Of a stretch of DNA of 64,000 nt, positions 11,648 through 23,538 are shown one piece after another. Position 1 is the first letter of the stretch. Each line of letters starts with the position of its first letter. Source of the stretch: Ditylenchus dipsaci (Eukaryota; Nematoda; Chromadorea; Rhabditida; Anguinidae); contig SADC01001389.1 of NCBI GenBank assembly GCA_004194705.1, positions 1-64,000 on the forward strand, given 5' to 3'. The position numbers and the translations under genes are program-made. The notes under the pieces were generated by a model, which did not search any database, had not been told where the DNA came from, and saw nothing but the letters and a program-made list of their open reading frames with translations.

Positions 11648-12640
11648 GGGTATAACGGAATTTTTCAGCTAATTCTCGTAATTTTGCAGCTAATTCTCGT
11701 AATCTTGCAGCAAATATTAGTAAATTTTGCGGGAATTCGAATTTCCTAGTCAAAAAATGACTTGGATCGCTCAGAATCCCAGCTCGGAGTGGTCAGAAGC
11801 AGTGTTTGGACCTCGTACTCGTACTTCGTACTCGTACTCGTACTACGAGTACGAGTACGAAGTACGAGAAAAATTTTAGAGGTACGAGGTACGAACTAAA
11901 ATACAAATATTTATAAATCACAAAGCAAATACTGGCGCTTTACCACTAAAAAGCCGAATCTTAATGTCTTTTAATGAAAAAGACATTGCAAAATATTTTT
12001 TTTTTTCAAATTTTTCCCTGAATATCTAATCCGTTTTTATACAAAGTACGAGTACGAAGTACGAGCAAAAAATTTTGTTGTACGAGGTACGAGTACGAAG
12101 TACGAGAAGAAATTTTAGAGGTACGAGTACGATGTACGAGCTTAAAATTTTCGTTGTACGATGTACGAGTACGAAGTACGACGGTTAAAATTTAGCGGTA
12201 CGAAGTACGAGTACGACTCTTTTCTAAAAGTCCAAACACTGGTCAGAAGCCCCTGAAAGTTGGTTTTTTGGGGTTTACTAAAAGGGGTAAACTTTTTGCG
12301 AAAATTCGATTGGCGGATCAGAATTCCGGTCCGACCGGCTTAATCGCTCAGAATTCCACCCTGAACCACTCAAAACCGTCATAAACCTGAAATTCTGAGC
12401 GAATAAGCCGTTCGGACCGGAATTCTGATCCGCCAATCGAATTTTTTGCAAAAAGTTTACCCCCCCCCTTTTTTTCGTAAAACCCCCAAAAAAACCAACT
12501 TTCAGGGGCTTCTGACCACTCCGGGCTGGGATTCCGAACGATCCAAGTCATTTTTTGACTAGGAAATTCGAATTCCCGCAAAATTTACTAATATTTGCTG
12601 CAAAATTACGAGAATTAGCTGCAAAATTCCGTTTTACCCA
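11648..12640. mobile_element. Large inverted-repeat element, 8-bp TSD
   Basis: Left end GGGTATAACGGAATTTT, right end AAAATTCCGTTTTACCC, flanked by ATAAAAAC on both sides (11640-11647 and 12641-12648). The arms meet near 12365, carrying GGACCGGAATTCTGATCCGC and its complement. The left arm is interrupted by another element (11800-12241), and the right arm preserves the uninterrupted sequence. Confidence 0.8.
11800..12241. mobile_element. hAT-like MITE made of GTACGAG words, nested
   Basis: Ends CAGTGTTTGGAC and GTCCAAACACTG; 8-bp duplication GTCAGAAG at 11792-11799 and 12242-12249. Both ends consist of long strings of the words TACGAGTACGAAGTACGAG (about 11812-11900 and 12046-12220), with about 150 ordinary bases between. 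The opposite arm of the host palindrome carries a single copy of the target (CTTCTGACC near 12509-12517), which proves an insertion. Confidence 0.9.
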
Positions 12641-12648
12641 ATAAAAAC

Positions 12649-13178
12649 ACTAAAAATCGACATGTCATAGCGCCCCGTAAATCTTCTAAGTGCCGTCCCT
12701 GATTTAAAATGTTGACTTTGTGTTTTTGACCTACTTTTTGAAAACTGACCTCTGCAGTAATAATAGTCGGCCAGCCTCTTTAACTATTAGCAGTATTTTG
12801 GTCATTGCATCGCAGTGTTTATAAGCAACAAAAAGAAAAGACGTTTGTTTACAAAAGACTATTATTGAATGACCACAAGATAGCTGTCAGCTGGCGTGTG
12901 TGGCTGGCTATACTACGCTTTTTAGCTTATTTTCCACATTGAGTCGTCATTTCATACCTTGCAAATATCAGTCTATTCTTTTGTACTGAGGAGCTTATTA
13001 GTACTCAGAAAATTGTATAAGTAAAAATGTTTTTATGAAGCACTTTTCAAAAAACAGGAAATAATGCTTGGCCGTGTTTGTTATTGGATGCGTGGACTAG
13101 CGTTAGCATATACCTATTGTTCTAATTCAAGTCTTTTCAGGTTTTGTGGGTAAAAAACCTTTTTTTGACATTTGCCAT
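12649..13178. other. Upstream region of the RING gene, nothing recognised
   Basis: About 530 bases between the large inverted repeat and the putative first exon of the Goliath-like gene. No transposon ends are visible, so this is the likeliest place for its promoter and 5' leader, but I cannot point to specific elements. Confidence 0.3.
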
Positions 13179-16100
13179 ATGCCAGTGCTATCCTTTTGCA
13201 AATCACTCTTCTTATTCACAATATTTTCTGCAGCATTTCAATGCTCATTACAGGTTGGTATAGTTGATATTATTGCAAGTGACAATTTAGTGCTAAAAGC
13301 AGCCCTTCAGCAAGATTTATGAGTGTTATATATAACACGCCTCAAAATAAACCTTTTTTTATTTTTTCGACTTTGGAGGATAAAAACGATGTTTTTCTCG
13401 CTCGAAAAAAAAAGTAAAAAAATGACTCATTTTGACCACCCACTCATCCTGACCCACATTTTGCCCCGATTTTGCCAGTCATTTTTGGGTCAAAACTGTC
13501 GATTTTCGAGATTTTCGGACATTTTGCCCGTTATTATTTCGATTTTAGAGATTTTCGGTCATGGAACAAAAACACCGTTTTACCCCCCAAAGTCGAAAAA
13601 AAAATAAGAAGTTTATTTTGAGGCGTGTTGTATCCACTAACTATTTCTCATGTGGTATAATTGGGATACAAAATTGCTCAAACTTCAAGTGGCCTGAAAC
13701 TTTTTTCCTAATTTTTAAGCTATGTAAAATTGACTAGTATATTTTAGAAACTCTGACAGTCATTTCTTAGGAGAGCTCAAAAACTTAGTGAAACGAAAGT
13801 TTCAGATCACTTGAAATTAGATCTGCTCTCATTAGAGCCTTGGCGGAAACAAAAGGCAAAAACAAAAGCACGTTTTACCAAACTAACTAACTACTTAGAT
13901 GCCCACAAATAACTAGAAGGACACACACTTTGAAAACAAACGTTTTATTTTGTCCTGATATGCGCTTGCCTACCCTTAACCTAAGTCTTTCCCTAAGCAA
14001 AAAACTTGATTATACAGAGGCCCCCCCCCTCCCCGCAGTTAACAAGTGCCCATGTTAGTTAGGTTGTACAGTTAATTTGGCATTACCGTTTTAAGTTTTC
14101 TATTTTTAGGACACTTTGTCGTGCGGTGCAACAAGTTTTCAAGTCAGTTTCGAACCATCCCGTCCACAGTTCGGTGGAGGCAGCAGTAACATTGGTATTG
14201 GCAGTAGTGCCAAATACACATTCCAACAACTGGAAACCATTCTCAAAAATGGGCAACAGGTGTGCAACCTAAGCATGTCGAGCACAGTACAACCCCTCAT
14301 GTTCGACCCTCAACAGCAAATTATGCGTCAACAATCTCCAGCAGCTCCCCTCCACTCAGCAACACCAGAGTTACCCTGTCTGGCACATCCATGACGACAA
14401 CTCTCGATCAGGAGGTTGGTCATCACCAAGTGCGAAAATTGCTCTAACTGCCCTCAAGAGCTGCCCCTGATTCATAGAGTGCTGTCCCGTCTGGCCATAG
14501 AAAACGGTCTTCAGTCCCTACTTGTAATTGTTGGACACAAAGAATCAGACCACGTCAAAGTGGTGGAGAACACTATTGCCAAGTTTGTTTACATGTCAGT
14601 GGATGAAGATCCAGGACCATTGACTATTTGTGAGCTGACTGACACTGCTGACAACGATGCTCTGAAGAGCTTTTCTAAAACATCTGTAAGTAAAAAATAT
14701 ATTTTGGATTTTTTCATTTTTTGAATACCTCTCACCCAATTAATCATTAACACCTAAAATCAAACTTACACCTACCCGTACACATACCGTATTAATTCTA
14801 ATAGAAGGCAATAACCTTCTATTTTTCAACCTCTAATTTTTTTGGCTTTGTGTTAAAAATGCAATAAAACGTGGTTTACCCCCTTAGTTTTGGCCCTAAG
14901 GGGTGGGACACGGACGTTTGTGTCTAAACCGTTTGTGTCTAAGGCCGTTTGTGTCTAATTTTTACATAACCTAATTCATTTGTATTGTGCACTCCTACCC
15001 CTCACCCTTGCAGTGTGAATTACGGTAAATAGACATTTCGTCAATTTTTTTTATTGAAAAGTTGTTTTGGTCCCACCTGTTGTTTTTTTGAAAAATTTTA
15101 GAATGTGTCTGAACCACCCTAAACCACTCAAAACCACCAAACCAAACTAAAAGTACCCAACACACTTAAAACCGACAAAAAACCACCCGAAACCATCCAA
15201 AATTACTCGAAACAAAATTTTGTGGAATTTATATTTTCAAGTCTGAACCGACTAAGCCAAGTGGTCGTCCACTTGGATCAAAATTTTTTTTCGTTTTTCA
15301 AGTTCCAAACTTTATTTTCTGGACTAATTTGGGCATGCTGAATGTGGTTTGATATTGGTAGATGCCGTTTTGCATGGTATTTTTTGAGTTTTGGTATAAT
15401 CGAGTTTGTAAAATCAATTATCTCCTAATGCCAAAAAAATACCTGACGAAACGCCATTTTACCACTATCCAACCATTCTCAGCATGCCCGATTTAGTCCA
15501 GGAAACAGGTTTTAGTACCCAAAAATTCAAAAAAATTGCTCCAAGTGGACGACCGCTTGGTTAGGTTGGTTCAGACTGAAAAATTAGGAGAGAATTTTTC
15601 AATGCATGAATTTTAAAAGTATGGACCAATTCGTGTATGGACCTATACGGTGTGGATCGATTCGCTTAACGCCCCAGAATACCACTACATGAGTACCAGC
15701 GCCGAAGTAGCACTATCCGGGGACAGCTGCCTGAGAACCATTATCTGTGTACCAACACCTGGGTGTTAGCCGACAATAAGGTGTCACTATATTAAAGGTG
15801 TCACGAAGTGTCACTATATCAAGGGTTGACTGTGATTTAATGATGAAAAAAGTCAATAAAAATGAATTAGGTTATCTAAAAAATTAGACACAAACGGTTT
15901 AGACACAAACGGCTTTAGACACAAACGGGTGTACCCCTAAGGGGTGGCCTTGTATTAGAGACTGGCCTTCTAATAGAATAAATACGGTACACCTAAAATT
16001 AAACAAACCCTATCCGTACATGTACACGTAAAATTAAACGTACACGTAACCGTACACATACACTTGAAATTATCAGTATCGCAAGCTCGCTAATTTTGTG

Positions 16101-19100
16101 GTGTTTTAGTTGTATAAATTGATAAATATTGGCTTTTTGACTACCGTATTCACTCTAATAGCTCTACAGTCTCTAATAGCTCGACACCCCCCACTTTGAG
16201 AACCTATAACTTGAACTAGAGAAATTATTCCGCAAAGCTGTTTTTTTTTCGTTTTCTTAACTTCCATGAGCTCTACTGATTCTGCTTTTAGATTTTGGAT
16301 TTTCACCCACAAATATTGAGATGGACCTCAAAATTTTCAGATTTCGGGTGATCGAAAAATAACTTGATATGAAGAGCTCTTGGAGTAAATACGGTATAAA
16401 GAACAGAAAAAGGGGAATTTTTTAGGTAACTTTTTAACACCTACAAGACCGACTGTCACAAATGTATATTCTGTGCAGCATTTCATGCTCTACAAGACTA
16501 CTCGAAAATTCAAAAGCGTGAATTGAACGGCAAAGTAGTACTATTTTTGAATTGGCGCCAAGAAAATTCGCTACTTTTTTTAATTACCTGCAAAATTCTT
16601 TTTTACAAATCATGTTGCTTTCATGTTTGAACTGAATTTGTAGGATTTTTGATGCTTTTTCTTCTCATGCTGATATTTTTTGTATTTTGTGATTTAAAAA
16701 AAATTCCGTCAATTAAATTCAAAAATTTGCTTTTTTAAAAACAGTGTTTTCAAGAAATTGCTTATAACTTTCTGCCAATACTCTGTTCGCGGGACATTTT
16801 TAATGTTTTAGAAAGCTGATATTCTGTTGCACATTTCAACACCAAATGTGATACATTTGAACCGCAAGAGCTACATTCCTTTTTTGATGTGTGATGAGTT
16901 AGTTTAAGGGCTATATAAAAATGATAGCGTACCACTTGAGAACCTGTAGGTACTGTACTGAATTTTGACCATGCTCAACTTGTCATCTTTCGAACCCGAT
17001 TCGGCGCACTTTATCCATTATCCATGCAGAAACGCCTGGCACCATCGTGTTCAGCACATTCTGTGGTACTTATGCACTGGGGGGGGGGGGGGTGGTCGCA
17101 TTTTAAACGTTAACGTGTTTAAACGTCTCCTAAGTAATTTTTATATGCTTAAAACGATGAAAAAGCTATTTTCTAACATTTCTCCACACAAAAAATAGAT
17201 TAAAAAATATTTTTGACCGAAATTCAATTTTTGCCTTGGGACCAAGGTAAACCACCTTATATAAGGTATATCACCCCGTTTTGGTCACTGGAGCTTGGCA
17301 AAAAGAGTCGCTTTATGCAGTTTATGATCAAGAGTCTTGCTCGGAATCATGTCTAAGGTAAGTGGTGCGCGCATCTCTAACTCTCAAGCTCCCTGCGCCC
17401 CGAAGGGCTTGGGGCTTGGGGTTGAGATGCGCACACCCACATACCTTAGACACAAATCACTCGAAAGTGACTCTGGATGCATGAAAAAGCATGCATACCA
17501 GAGTTTATTTATGCGGTAGGCCCCAATCAACAAAACTATGTTCAAATTCCATCTTTTTGGTTGTCTGGGTACCTCTTTAGGATGGTTTAGCTTGATCCCC
17601 CAAAACAAAAAGTCGAATTTTGGTCAAAATTTTTTTTTTTCAAAAAATTCATTTTTTGTGTGGAAAAATGTGAGAAAATAGCTTTTTTTATCGTTTTAAG
17701 CATATAAAAATCACTTAAGAGACGTTTAAACACTATTTCTAAATAACTGAAAAATGCGCCCTCTCTCAGTGCATAAGTGCCCATTCTGTTCTACTTGTAA
17801 TAACAAATGAGTGAGCAAATATTCCTGTCTTAATGAGTGAAATATGGTATTTGGAAAAAAATAATGAATATCAAAAAAATTCTCGATTGAAACTGATTTT
17901 TTTTAAAAAAGCCTTTTTAAAAGTGTCTTGGGGTTCAAATGTATCACATTTGGTGTTGAAATGTGCAACAGAATATCAGCTTTCTAAAACATTAAAAATG
18001 TCCCGCGAACAGAGTATTGGCAGAAAGTTATAAGCAATTTCTTGAAAACACTGTTTTTTAAAAAAGCAAATTTTTGAATTTAATTGACGGAATTTTTTTT
18101 AAATCACAAAATACAAAAAATATCAGCATGAGAAGAAAAAGCATCAAAATCCTACAAATTCAGTTCAAACATGAAAGCAACATGATTTGTAAAAAAGAAT
18201 TTGCAGGTAATTAAAAAAAAGTAGCGAATTTTCTTGGCGCCAATTCAAAAATAGTACTACTTTGCCGTTCAATTCACGCTTTTGAATTTTCGAGTAGTCT
18301 TGTAGAGCATGAAATGCTGCACCAGAATATACATTTGTGACAGTCGGTCTTGTAGGTGTTAAGTTGTTGACTGAAACCTTATTATTTTTGAGATTTTACC
18401 GGTTCGCAGAAGCGCTCGACAAAAATTTCCGAAAAATGGTGCAGTTTTCACGACTCATCCACGATGAGTCATTCTATAGATTGACTAATTTTAATTGATA
18501 AAAGGCCTGAAAATTTAGGACAATCATAGGCGGGAATGAAATGTTTAGAATGAAATTAAATAGAGCGTTGAATGTAGCTTTAAAAAGTCATAAGGTCGAT
18601 CTTTTTCAATCTTTTTAGTGATAATTTTGCTATGTGTATATTTCTGATCGCTTTCTGTGTGATATTCTACCGTAAAAATGCTGTTCTTTATTTTGATTTG
18701 TAATTTGGCCATAAAAATTATTGCATTGAATTTTTTGCAGGTCCTGTTGTGAGCATTTCCTTCATCATTCTCATGGTTATTTCATTAGCCTGGCTAGTCT
18801 TCTACTATGTCCAAAGGTTCCGGTATGCACATGCAAAGGATCGTCTGCAGCGAAGACTGTTCAATGCGGCCAAAAAGGCACTTACTAGAATTCCGACTAG
18901 ACCTGTAAAAGCTGGAGACAAGGAATTGGATTCAGATTGTCCAGTTTGCATAGACCCATATAGGACTGGAGATATTGTGAGAATGCTCCCTTGCAGGTAA
19001 AAAAGCAACTTTTATTTTTTGAAACAGATGTACGCAATGCGTACTACACATCGTGATTAATTGCCAATTTACGTGATAATATAAATAAGTAGGGTTTTTA

Positions 19101-21359
19101 GGCATATATTCCACAAGTCCTGCGTTGATCCATGGCTGTTGGAGCATCGCACTTGCCCGATGTGCAAAAGTGACATTCTCAAAGCATTCGGCTATCATGT
19201 GAGTGTAAACAGCAGGCGCCGTGCCCAATTCTCTTCGCAGATGGGTGAGGACAGCGAGGGTGGGAGACGAGTGCAAAGTGGTCATCACAGGCACAACAAT
19301 GACACTGATAGAATGAGTGTGGATGCTAATTCAACCACCAGCGAGTCCAATGCCTTTCCTTTCCCTGTTGTAAGCGAGATTCATGACCCCTTTAGTTTTA
19401 CCCCTTCTACTTCTCCTCAACTGGTTCAAGTGATGCATGCCACTAATGCTAGGAGCTTTTCAATTATTCCCCTGACTGTGCATAGTGGAGTGGGTGGTCA
19501 ATATGCTCAATCTTCAAGCTCTGCTACTCAAACTGCCGTAGATGGTATAAGTAATCCAGGATATGGGGCTACTCTGATTAATGCTTCTATTGAACGACAC
19601 AATCAAACGGGTCATTTGTCGATGGTAAAGGTTAGTGGTTGGTTTTTTTTAAATGTTGCTTAGGCATTTAAGCAATTTTCGGACATTTTTTAATTCGAGG
19701 TTTTTGCTGCTTAGGTCACATAACGTATTACCTCTAATAGAGCCACGAGTGGCTTTTTTTTGGATGCCCGAAAATTTAAAAAAATTTGGGTCAATCTCGA
19801 GCTTTTTGGGTGAAAATCCAAAATCGAAACAATGGAATCGGTAGAGCTCGGGAGAGTTAAGAAATTGCATTAAACAGCTTTGCAAATATTTGCCCTGCCC
19901 CAAAGATACATATCCTCAAATATGAGAGGGTGGTTCTATTAGGAGTGGTGGCTCTATTAGAGGAAATACGGTATTTGAGTCCGTCCTAACATACGCTGCC
20001 TATTCTTCACCTAAGGCTTTGCCTAAGTAAAAAAAATTAGTGACGGAAACGGAATTGGGACGGGATTGGTTTGGGAGATCGTATCAGCCAATATTTTGAT
20101 TAGTTTTTAAAATGGATCGCCAAGGTTTTTCCTACCACACCAGAAAAAAAACCTTGGCGATCCTTGGCGTCACATTTTAGTCACTGAAACAATTTGTTTC
20201 ATGGTTATGCTCTGACCAAATCCCGGGCTCTTTTTTACGCTGAATAGAATGGTAACAACAGAATTTTTTAAAACTAATCAAAATATTGGCTGACACGATC
20301 TCCCAAAACCAATCCCGTTTCAATCCTGTTTTAATCACTAAAAAATAAAGAATTGCAGGAAAACAGCAGAAACCAAAATTCCAAAAGGCGCGAATTTGAA
20401 AAATGTCCGAAAATTGCCTGAACGCACCCCAAAAATTAAACATTTTTAGAGAACAGCAAACCTCAATCCCCTTCTTCAGGAGGTCATCTTCTCAGAGCCA
20501 TGACCAGCGGATCAAGACGACCACTCAGCAAAGGGCACGTGGTCAACTTGGTACATGTCAGATCTCGTTCACTGAGTCATGCTCAACTTCCACTTAATGC
20601 AGGCACTAGTTCTTCAACTGGTTCTATTAGCAGCAAAATAATAACGGCGGCTTAGTAACATGTGAAGCAGTGCCCATAGAGTATCATTCCATTGGTGAAG
20701 GACCAGAGGGAAAAGCACTTCGTCCAACAGCCCTTTTCCGTTCCGCAAATATTCCTAACGAAGAATTAAACTCTGCAGAATTAGAAGAAGAGTTTCCATT
20801 TGTGCTCAGGACAAAAGCATCCCAGTATTCAGCACAAGCCGAAAAAAGACCAACCACTGGAAGTGAGGGCTCCCCACCACCTACTAGTGAAACATCTGCT
20901 ATATTCTCCCAAGTGGACCAGGAGTTGATGGCTCAAGCCCACATGCCTAATTACGTGCCAGTTTCTCCGAGCATTTGTCTGGATGGTAGCAGACAACAAA
21001 CCCTTCTCAAATGAGCCAGTTTTCAAACACTTCGCCCAACCCTCGTCAGTTGGTCAGAGGCCATAGTGCCAGAGCTAATCGCACATCCACAGCACCAACT
21101 AGATGCAAAGGTGTGATGCAAGGAAGAGACAAAAAGCCACCTAGTTACGCCTCTTTCCACTACGCTTTGCCACCTTCAACAGAGGGTCCACCAACCGTAG
21201 GCTTCTTCAGTAGGAGAAAAAGAATTAATAGAAAGCATCGGACAAGCATTGCCTCCCAGCGGGTTAAACCCATTGGAGTTGAAAAGCAAGCAAAAGCAAC
21301 GAGCTGTGCCTTCATTCCCACAACCCCATTTTGATACAATCAGTGTTGAATCTCTGTGA
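13179..21359 (+). CDS. Goliath/RNF150-like transmembrane RING-H2 E3 ubiquitin ligase
   Basis: Membrane-anchored ubiquitin ligase of the PA-TM-RING family. Exons I can place: 13179-13253 (signal peptide starting [13 protein letters not shown], ends in phase 0 before GTTGGT), 14110-14685 (protease-associated domain with IALTALKSC and [13 protein letters not shown]), 18741-18996 (transmembrane [20 protein letters not shown] and first half of the RING, CPVC..LPC), 19102-19630 (RING second half, [12 protein letters not shown], then a Ser/Thr-rich tail) and 20449-21359 (long tail ending SVESL). The C3H2C3 zinc ligands are all present. Junctions 18996/19102 and 13253/14110 are in phase. Corrections are needed inside the 14110 exon, in an A-run near 20632, an A-run near 21010 and near 21208. 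The phase also does not match between 14685 and 18741, so a small exon may be missing. Introns hold at least seven MITEs. Confidence 0.88.
13335..13628. mobile_element. ACACGCCTC MITE in intron 1 of the RING gene
   Basis: Ends ACACGCCTCAAAATAAACC and GGTTTATTTTGAGGCGTGT, preceded on the left by TA; the right TA has decayed to TG. Inside is an inverted word pattern built on GATTTTCGAGATTTTCGG. A sister with intact TA on both sides lies at 21397-21657. Confidence 0.75.
14787..15987. mobile_element. CCGTATT-ended element, TA-flanked, carries a nested insert
   Basis: Left end CCGTATTAATTCTAATAG, right end CTAATAGAATAAATACGG, bracketed by TA (14785-14786 and 15988-15989). Related elements sit at 16144-16394, 19723-19971, 41042-41292 and about 62868-63384. 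Almost all of its interior is the later insertion 14906-15935. Confidence 0.75.
14906..15935. mobile_element. Nested element with triple CGTTTGTGTC ends
   Basis: Each end carries three copies of the word CGTTTGTGTCTAA in opposite orientation (about 14911-14960 and 15875-15928). The 11-base CCTAAGGGGTG lies on both sides (14895-14905 and 15936-15946), and a long direct repeat of 9-11 bases is what Mutator-like elements leave. The centre (about 15238-15580) is another inverted repeat with ends GTCTGAACC and GGTTCAGAC and the palindrome CCAAGTGGTCGTCCACTTGG. The Mutator assignment rests on the TSD length alone. Confidence 0.6.
16144..16394. mobile_element. CCGTATT-ended MITE
   Basis: TA-flanked (16142-16143, 16395-16396), ends CCGTATTCACTCTAATAGC and GAGTAAATACGG. 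The middle contains GACCTCAAAATTTTCAG near 16325, the empty-site counterpart for the insertion at 63048-63318. Confidence 0.75.
16436..18360. mobile_element. About 1.9-kb inverted-repeat element in a RING-gene intron
   Basis: Ends AACACCTACAAGACCGACTG and the complement CAGTCGGTCTTGTAGGTGTT. Arms of about 430 bases (16436-16870 and 17930-18360) are nearly perfect inverted copies. A second inverted pair lies inside (17085-17200 and 17640-17785). At the centre is a GTCTAAGGTA-family hairpin. No transposase is visible and I could not settle the target duplication. Confidence 0.75.
17330..17525 (+). repeat. GTCTAAGGTA hairpin repeat, best copy
   Basis: Comprises a hairpin of about 105 bases (GTCTAAGGTAAGTG ... 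CACATACCTTAGAC, arms carrying TGCGCGCATCTC and its complement GAGATGCGCACACC), followed by a second small palindrome, GGATGCATGAAAAAGCATGC. Further copies occur at 10950-11115 (+), 28410-28600 (-) and 43650-43740 (-, partial). The copies at 10.9, 17.3 and 43.7 kb sit at the centre of larger, mutually different inverted-repeat elements. Confidence 0.75.
19723..19971. mobile_element. CCGTATT-family MITE in a RING-gene intron
   Basis: TA-flanked (19721-19722, 19972-19973). Left end ACGTATTACCTCTAATAGAG, right end CTCTATTAGAGGAAATACGG. The interior matches 41042-41292 (TGGGTGAAAATCCAAAATCG, TTAAGAAA..GC.TTAAACAGC). Confidence 0.7.
20038..20341. mobile_element. Inverted-repeat MITE in a RING-gene intron
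   Basis: Ends TTAGTGACGGAAACGGAATT and the complementary TTTTAATCACTAA. Arms share GGGATTGGTTTTGGGAGATCG and CCTTGGCGATCC in inverted orientation. It ends about 110 bases before the last exon of the RING gene. Confidence 0.65.
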
Positions 21360-21396
21360 TAATTGCTAAATAATTCCATTTGTTGTTAGGAATGTA

Positions 21397-21657
21397 ACAC
21401 GCCTCCAAATAAAAGTTTTTACCGTAGAGGCCAATTGGGGTTTAAATGGCGTATTTAGCCCGGTAGATATTGGCTATGCCATTTTCTCCTGTGGCTCTTG
21501 TTGGCTGTGGAATATTGACCCGGGCGTTTTAGCCGTGTAGGCCATTTGGGTCAAATGGCCCATTTTACCTATGTATGGAGAAAATTTCGACAGCTGAAAT
21601 ACGCAAGGCTAAATGGCACAGCCTCTATAGTGAATTTTTTTAAATTTCGAGGCGTGT
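21397..21657. mobile_element. ACACGCCTC MITE downstream of the RING gene
   Basis: TA-flanked (21395-21396 and 21658-21659). Ends ACACGCCTCCAAATAAAAG and TTTCGAGGCGTGT. The body repeats the word AAATGGC..TTTAGCC in both orientations. It starts 38 bases after the stop codon of the RING gene, so it may lie in the 3' UTR. Confidence 0.75.
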
Positions 21658-21912
21658 TATATGTGAGTTATAGTAATGTAAATCAACCATTTGTGTAGTA
21701 AGCATTGTTTGTGTGAGAAAATATATTTTCTCAAACTTTATTGTTGCTTTTCTTTGTTAATTCACTGGCCAAGGTGGAAGCGATCACGTTCTCAGTTTTC
21801 GAATAGATTTCTAAACAGTGAAAAAATTGGATCATTTCTACGAAAAAAATGATCAGAGCTTGGCCGGTCGAAAAAACGCGAGAAAGCAAAATCTCACTAT
21901 ATTGAGTTTTAA

Positions 21913-22140
21913 AGGGGCATGCTCACCTGTTTAAATTTGTGCCTGCCAATTCAATTTTTCTTTCTGAATCATTAAGCTTCTGTACAGATATTTTAACTCG
22001 GTTTTATACACAATTATACCTAAAATTAAATTCTAAGCCTTGCTTTATTAGAAAAGAAGCTGAACAATCCGTTCAGAAGTTCAATGATAGGGAAAAAAAT
22101 TTGAGTTGGCGGGGACAAATTTAAACAGGTGAGCATGCCG
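21913..22140. mobile_element. piggyBac-like MITE
   Basis: Left TTAA at 21909-21912, then AGGGGCATGCTCACCTGTTT; right end AAACAGGTGAGCATGCCGCTTGA, where TTAA has become TTGA. Inner arms CCTGCCAATTCAATTTTTC and TTGAGTTGGCGGGGACA match 4088-4205. Confidence 0.7.
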
Positions 22141-22244
22141 CTTGAAACACCACCACTCATTCTTAATTGATGATCTCATTCTGAACCCCATTCCCAGTGA
22201 TTCTTTTAGCATTATTACACGAGACAATAACTTACTAGGTCAGG

Positions 22245-22910
22245 GCTGATTCGCCATAACGGTACCCGTTTTGGACAAATTTCTTTTCTGCTGCAAAAAG
22301 ACTTTTTTCGCTGGAACGAATATTTTTCGCAGCAAAAAAGTCCATTTGCATGAATAAAAAAGCCTTTTTACAGCAACAATGTTTGCAGAAAGTAGTCTTT
22401 TTGCAGCAATTCAGGACCATTGCCGTCTCCGACAACGGTTGTCCCCCGCCAATTCAAATTTTTTTTCTTTATCGTTGGATTTACGTACGAATTTTTCAAC
22501 TTGGTTTCTAACAAACTTTACCTAAAATTAAAGTCTAGGCCTTGTTTTGTTAGAAAACAAGCTGGAAAATCCGTACAAAAGTTCAATAATTAGGAAAAAT
22601 TTTGAACTGGCGGGGGACAATTCAAAACAGGTGGCAATGGCCCTTTAAAAAAATTTATCCATTTGCCGTTGACTAAATTCGCCGTTAAAAAATTCGCCTG
22701 AAGACGTTTTTGAAAAGTTTTTCCGGCGTTTTTGTAAAAAAATTCTAAAAACGCTCTAAGTTAGGTTGTAGCTCATGATCTCAGCTATCTTTTAAAAGAG
22801 ACTGCCTCGATATCATGCTCCTTTGAGGCTGTAAATCGATTTTAAGGTTGACACATAAAATCGCGACGGCGAACACCGTGGCGGCGAATCAGCCCCGTCC
22901 CTAACTTTTA
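22245..22910. mobile_element. GGCTGATTCGCC element with a nested MITE
   Basis: Ends TAGGTCAGGGCTGATTCGCC and GGCGAATCAGCCCCGTCCCTA are inverted copies. The left interior is built of words such as GACTTTTTTCGC and TTTTTGCAGCA. A piggyBac-like MITE (about 22412-22644, right TTAA at 22645-22648, left end decayed) is inserted in it. Target duplication not resolved. Confidence 0.55.
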
Positions 22911-23043
22911 TGCTCTAAGCTATGATGTAGAAATATGAGTTGAATAATTTGTTGACCGATTTATTGTGCTTGCTCTCTACTAAAATAATAAAGCCTATTT
23001 TCAAAATTTGACTGTGTAACGGGATACAAGAATACAATACAAG

Positions 23044-23333
23044 TCAACCTTTCAACTCTTTTGATTTGTCCAGGGCTTTCTTCCATTCTTCTTTGAATAG
23101 CTTAGAAAATCTTGTGATCCTTCTACTGGAATTGCTGAGCTGTTTGTTATTTTCTGCTAAACCTCTGAATCGATAGACAGAGGAAACGAAGTAACGTGCA
23201 GCCTGCCTCATAAAGCTCGAGTCGGCCATCTGAAAAAAGGACATAGAAATTTAGATTAAAAATTTATATGTTGACCAACCTTTTGTATCACGCGTTCATC
23301 ATTCAATAATTGCCGAATAAATCGGTAGACCAT
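23044..23333 (-). CDS. NCBP2AS2-like small protein
   Basis: Two exons on the minus strand, 23333-23280 and 23229-23044, separated by a 50-nt GT-AG intron, give 79 residues with intact start and stop. It starts MVYRFIRQLLNDERVIQKMA, continues MRQAARYFVSSVYR and ends in a basic, coiled-coil-like tail (RFSKLFKEEWKKALDKSKEL). I recognise the layout of NCBP2AS2/HIAR-type proteins: MV.R.L..LL, then Q...LA.S..IRRAAQ, then an RF...F..EL tail, with a usual length near 100 residues. The function of that family is poorly known. This is the only gene in the window that needs no base correction apart from the aminotransferase's later exons. Confidence 0.7.
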
Positions 23334-23538
23334 CGGAGACAGATAAGGCTTTTAATTGAATACAAGTCCACAGAAGCTGATAGTCAAATATTTGAAATAT
23401 GATCTGAAGTATTGCAATTGTAAATTAACACCGCAGTAACTTCTACCTCCGATAAATTCCCAGCATTGAATTGAAATTAAAAATTGGAAATTTTAGAGTT
23501 TCGATTTTAATCATTTCTGTAAAATTTAGAGTTATGAA

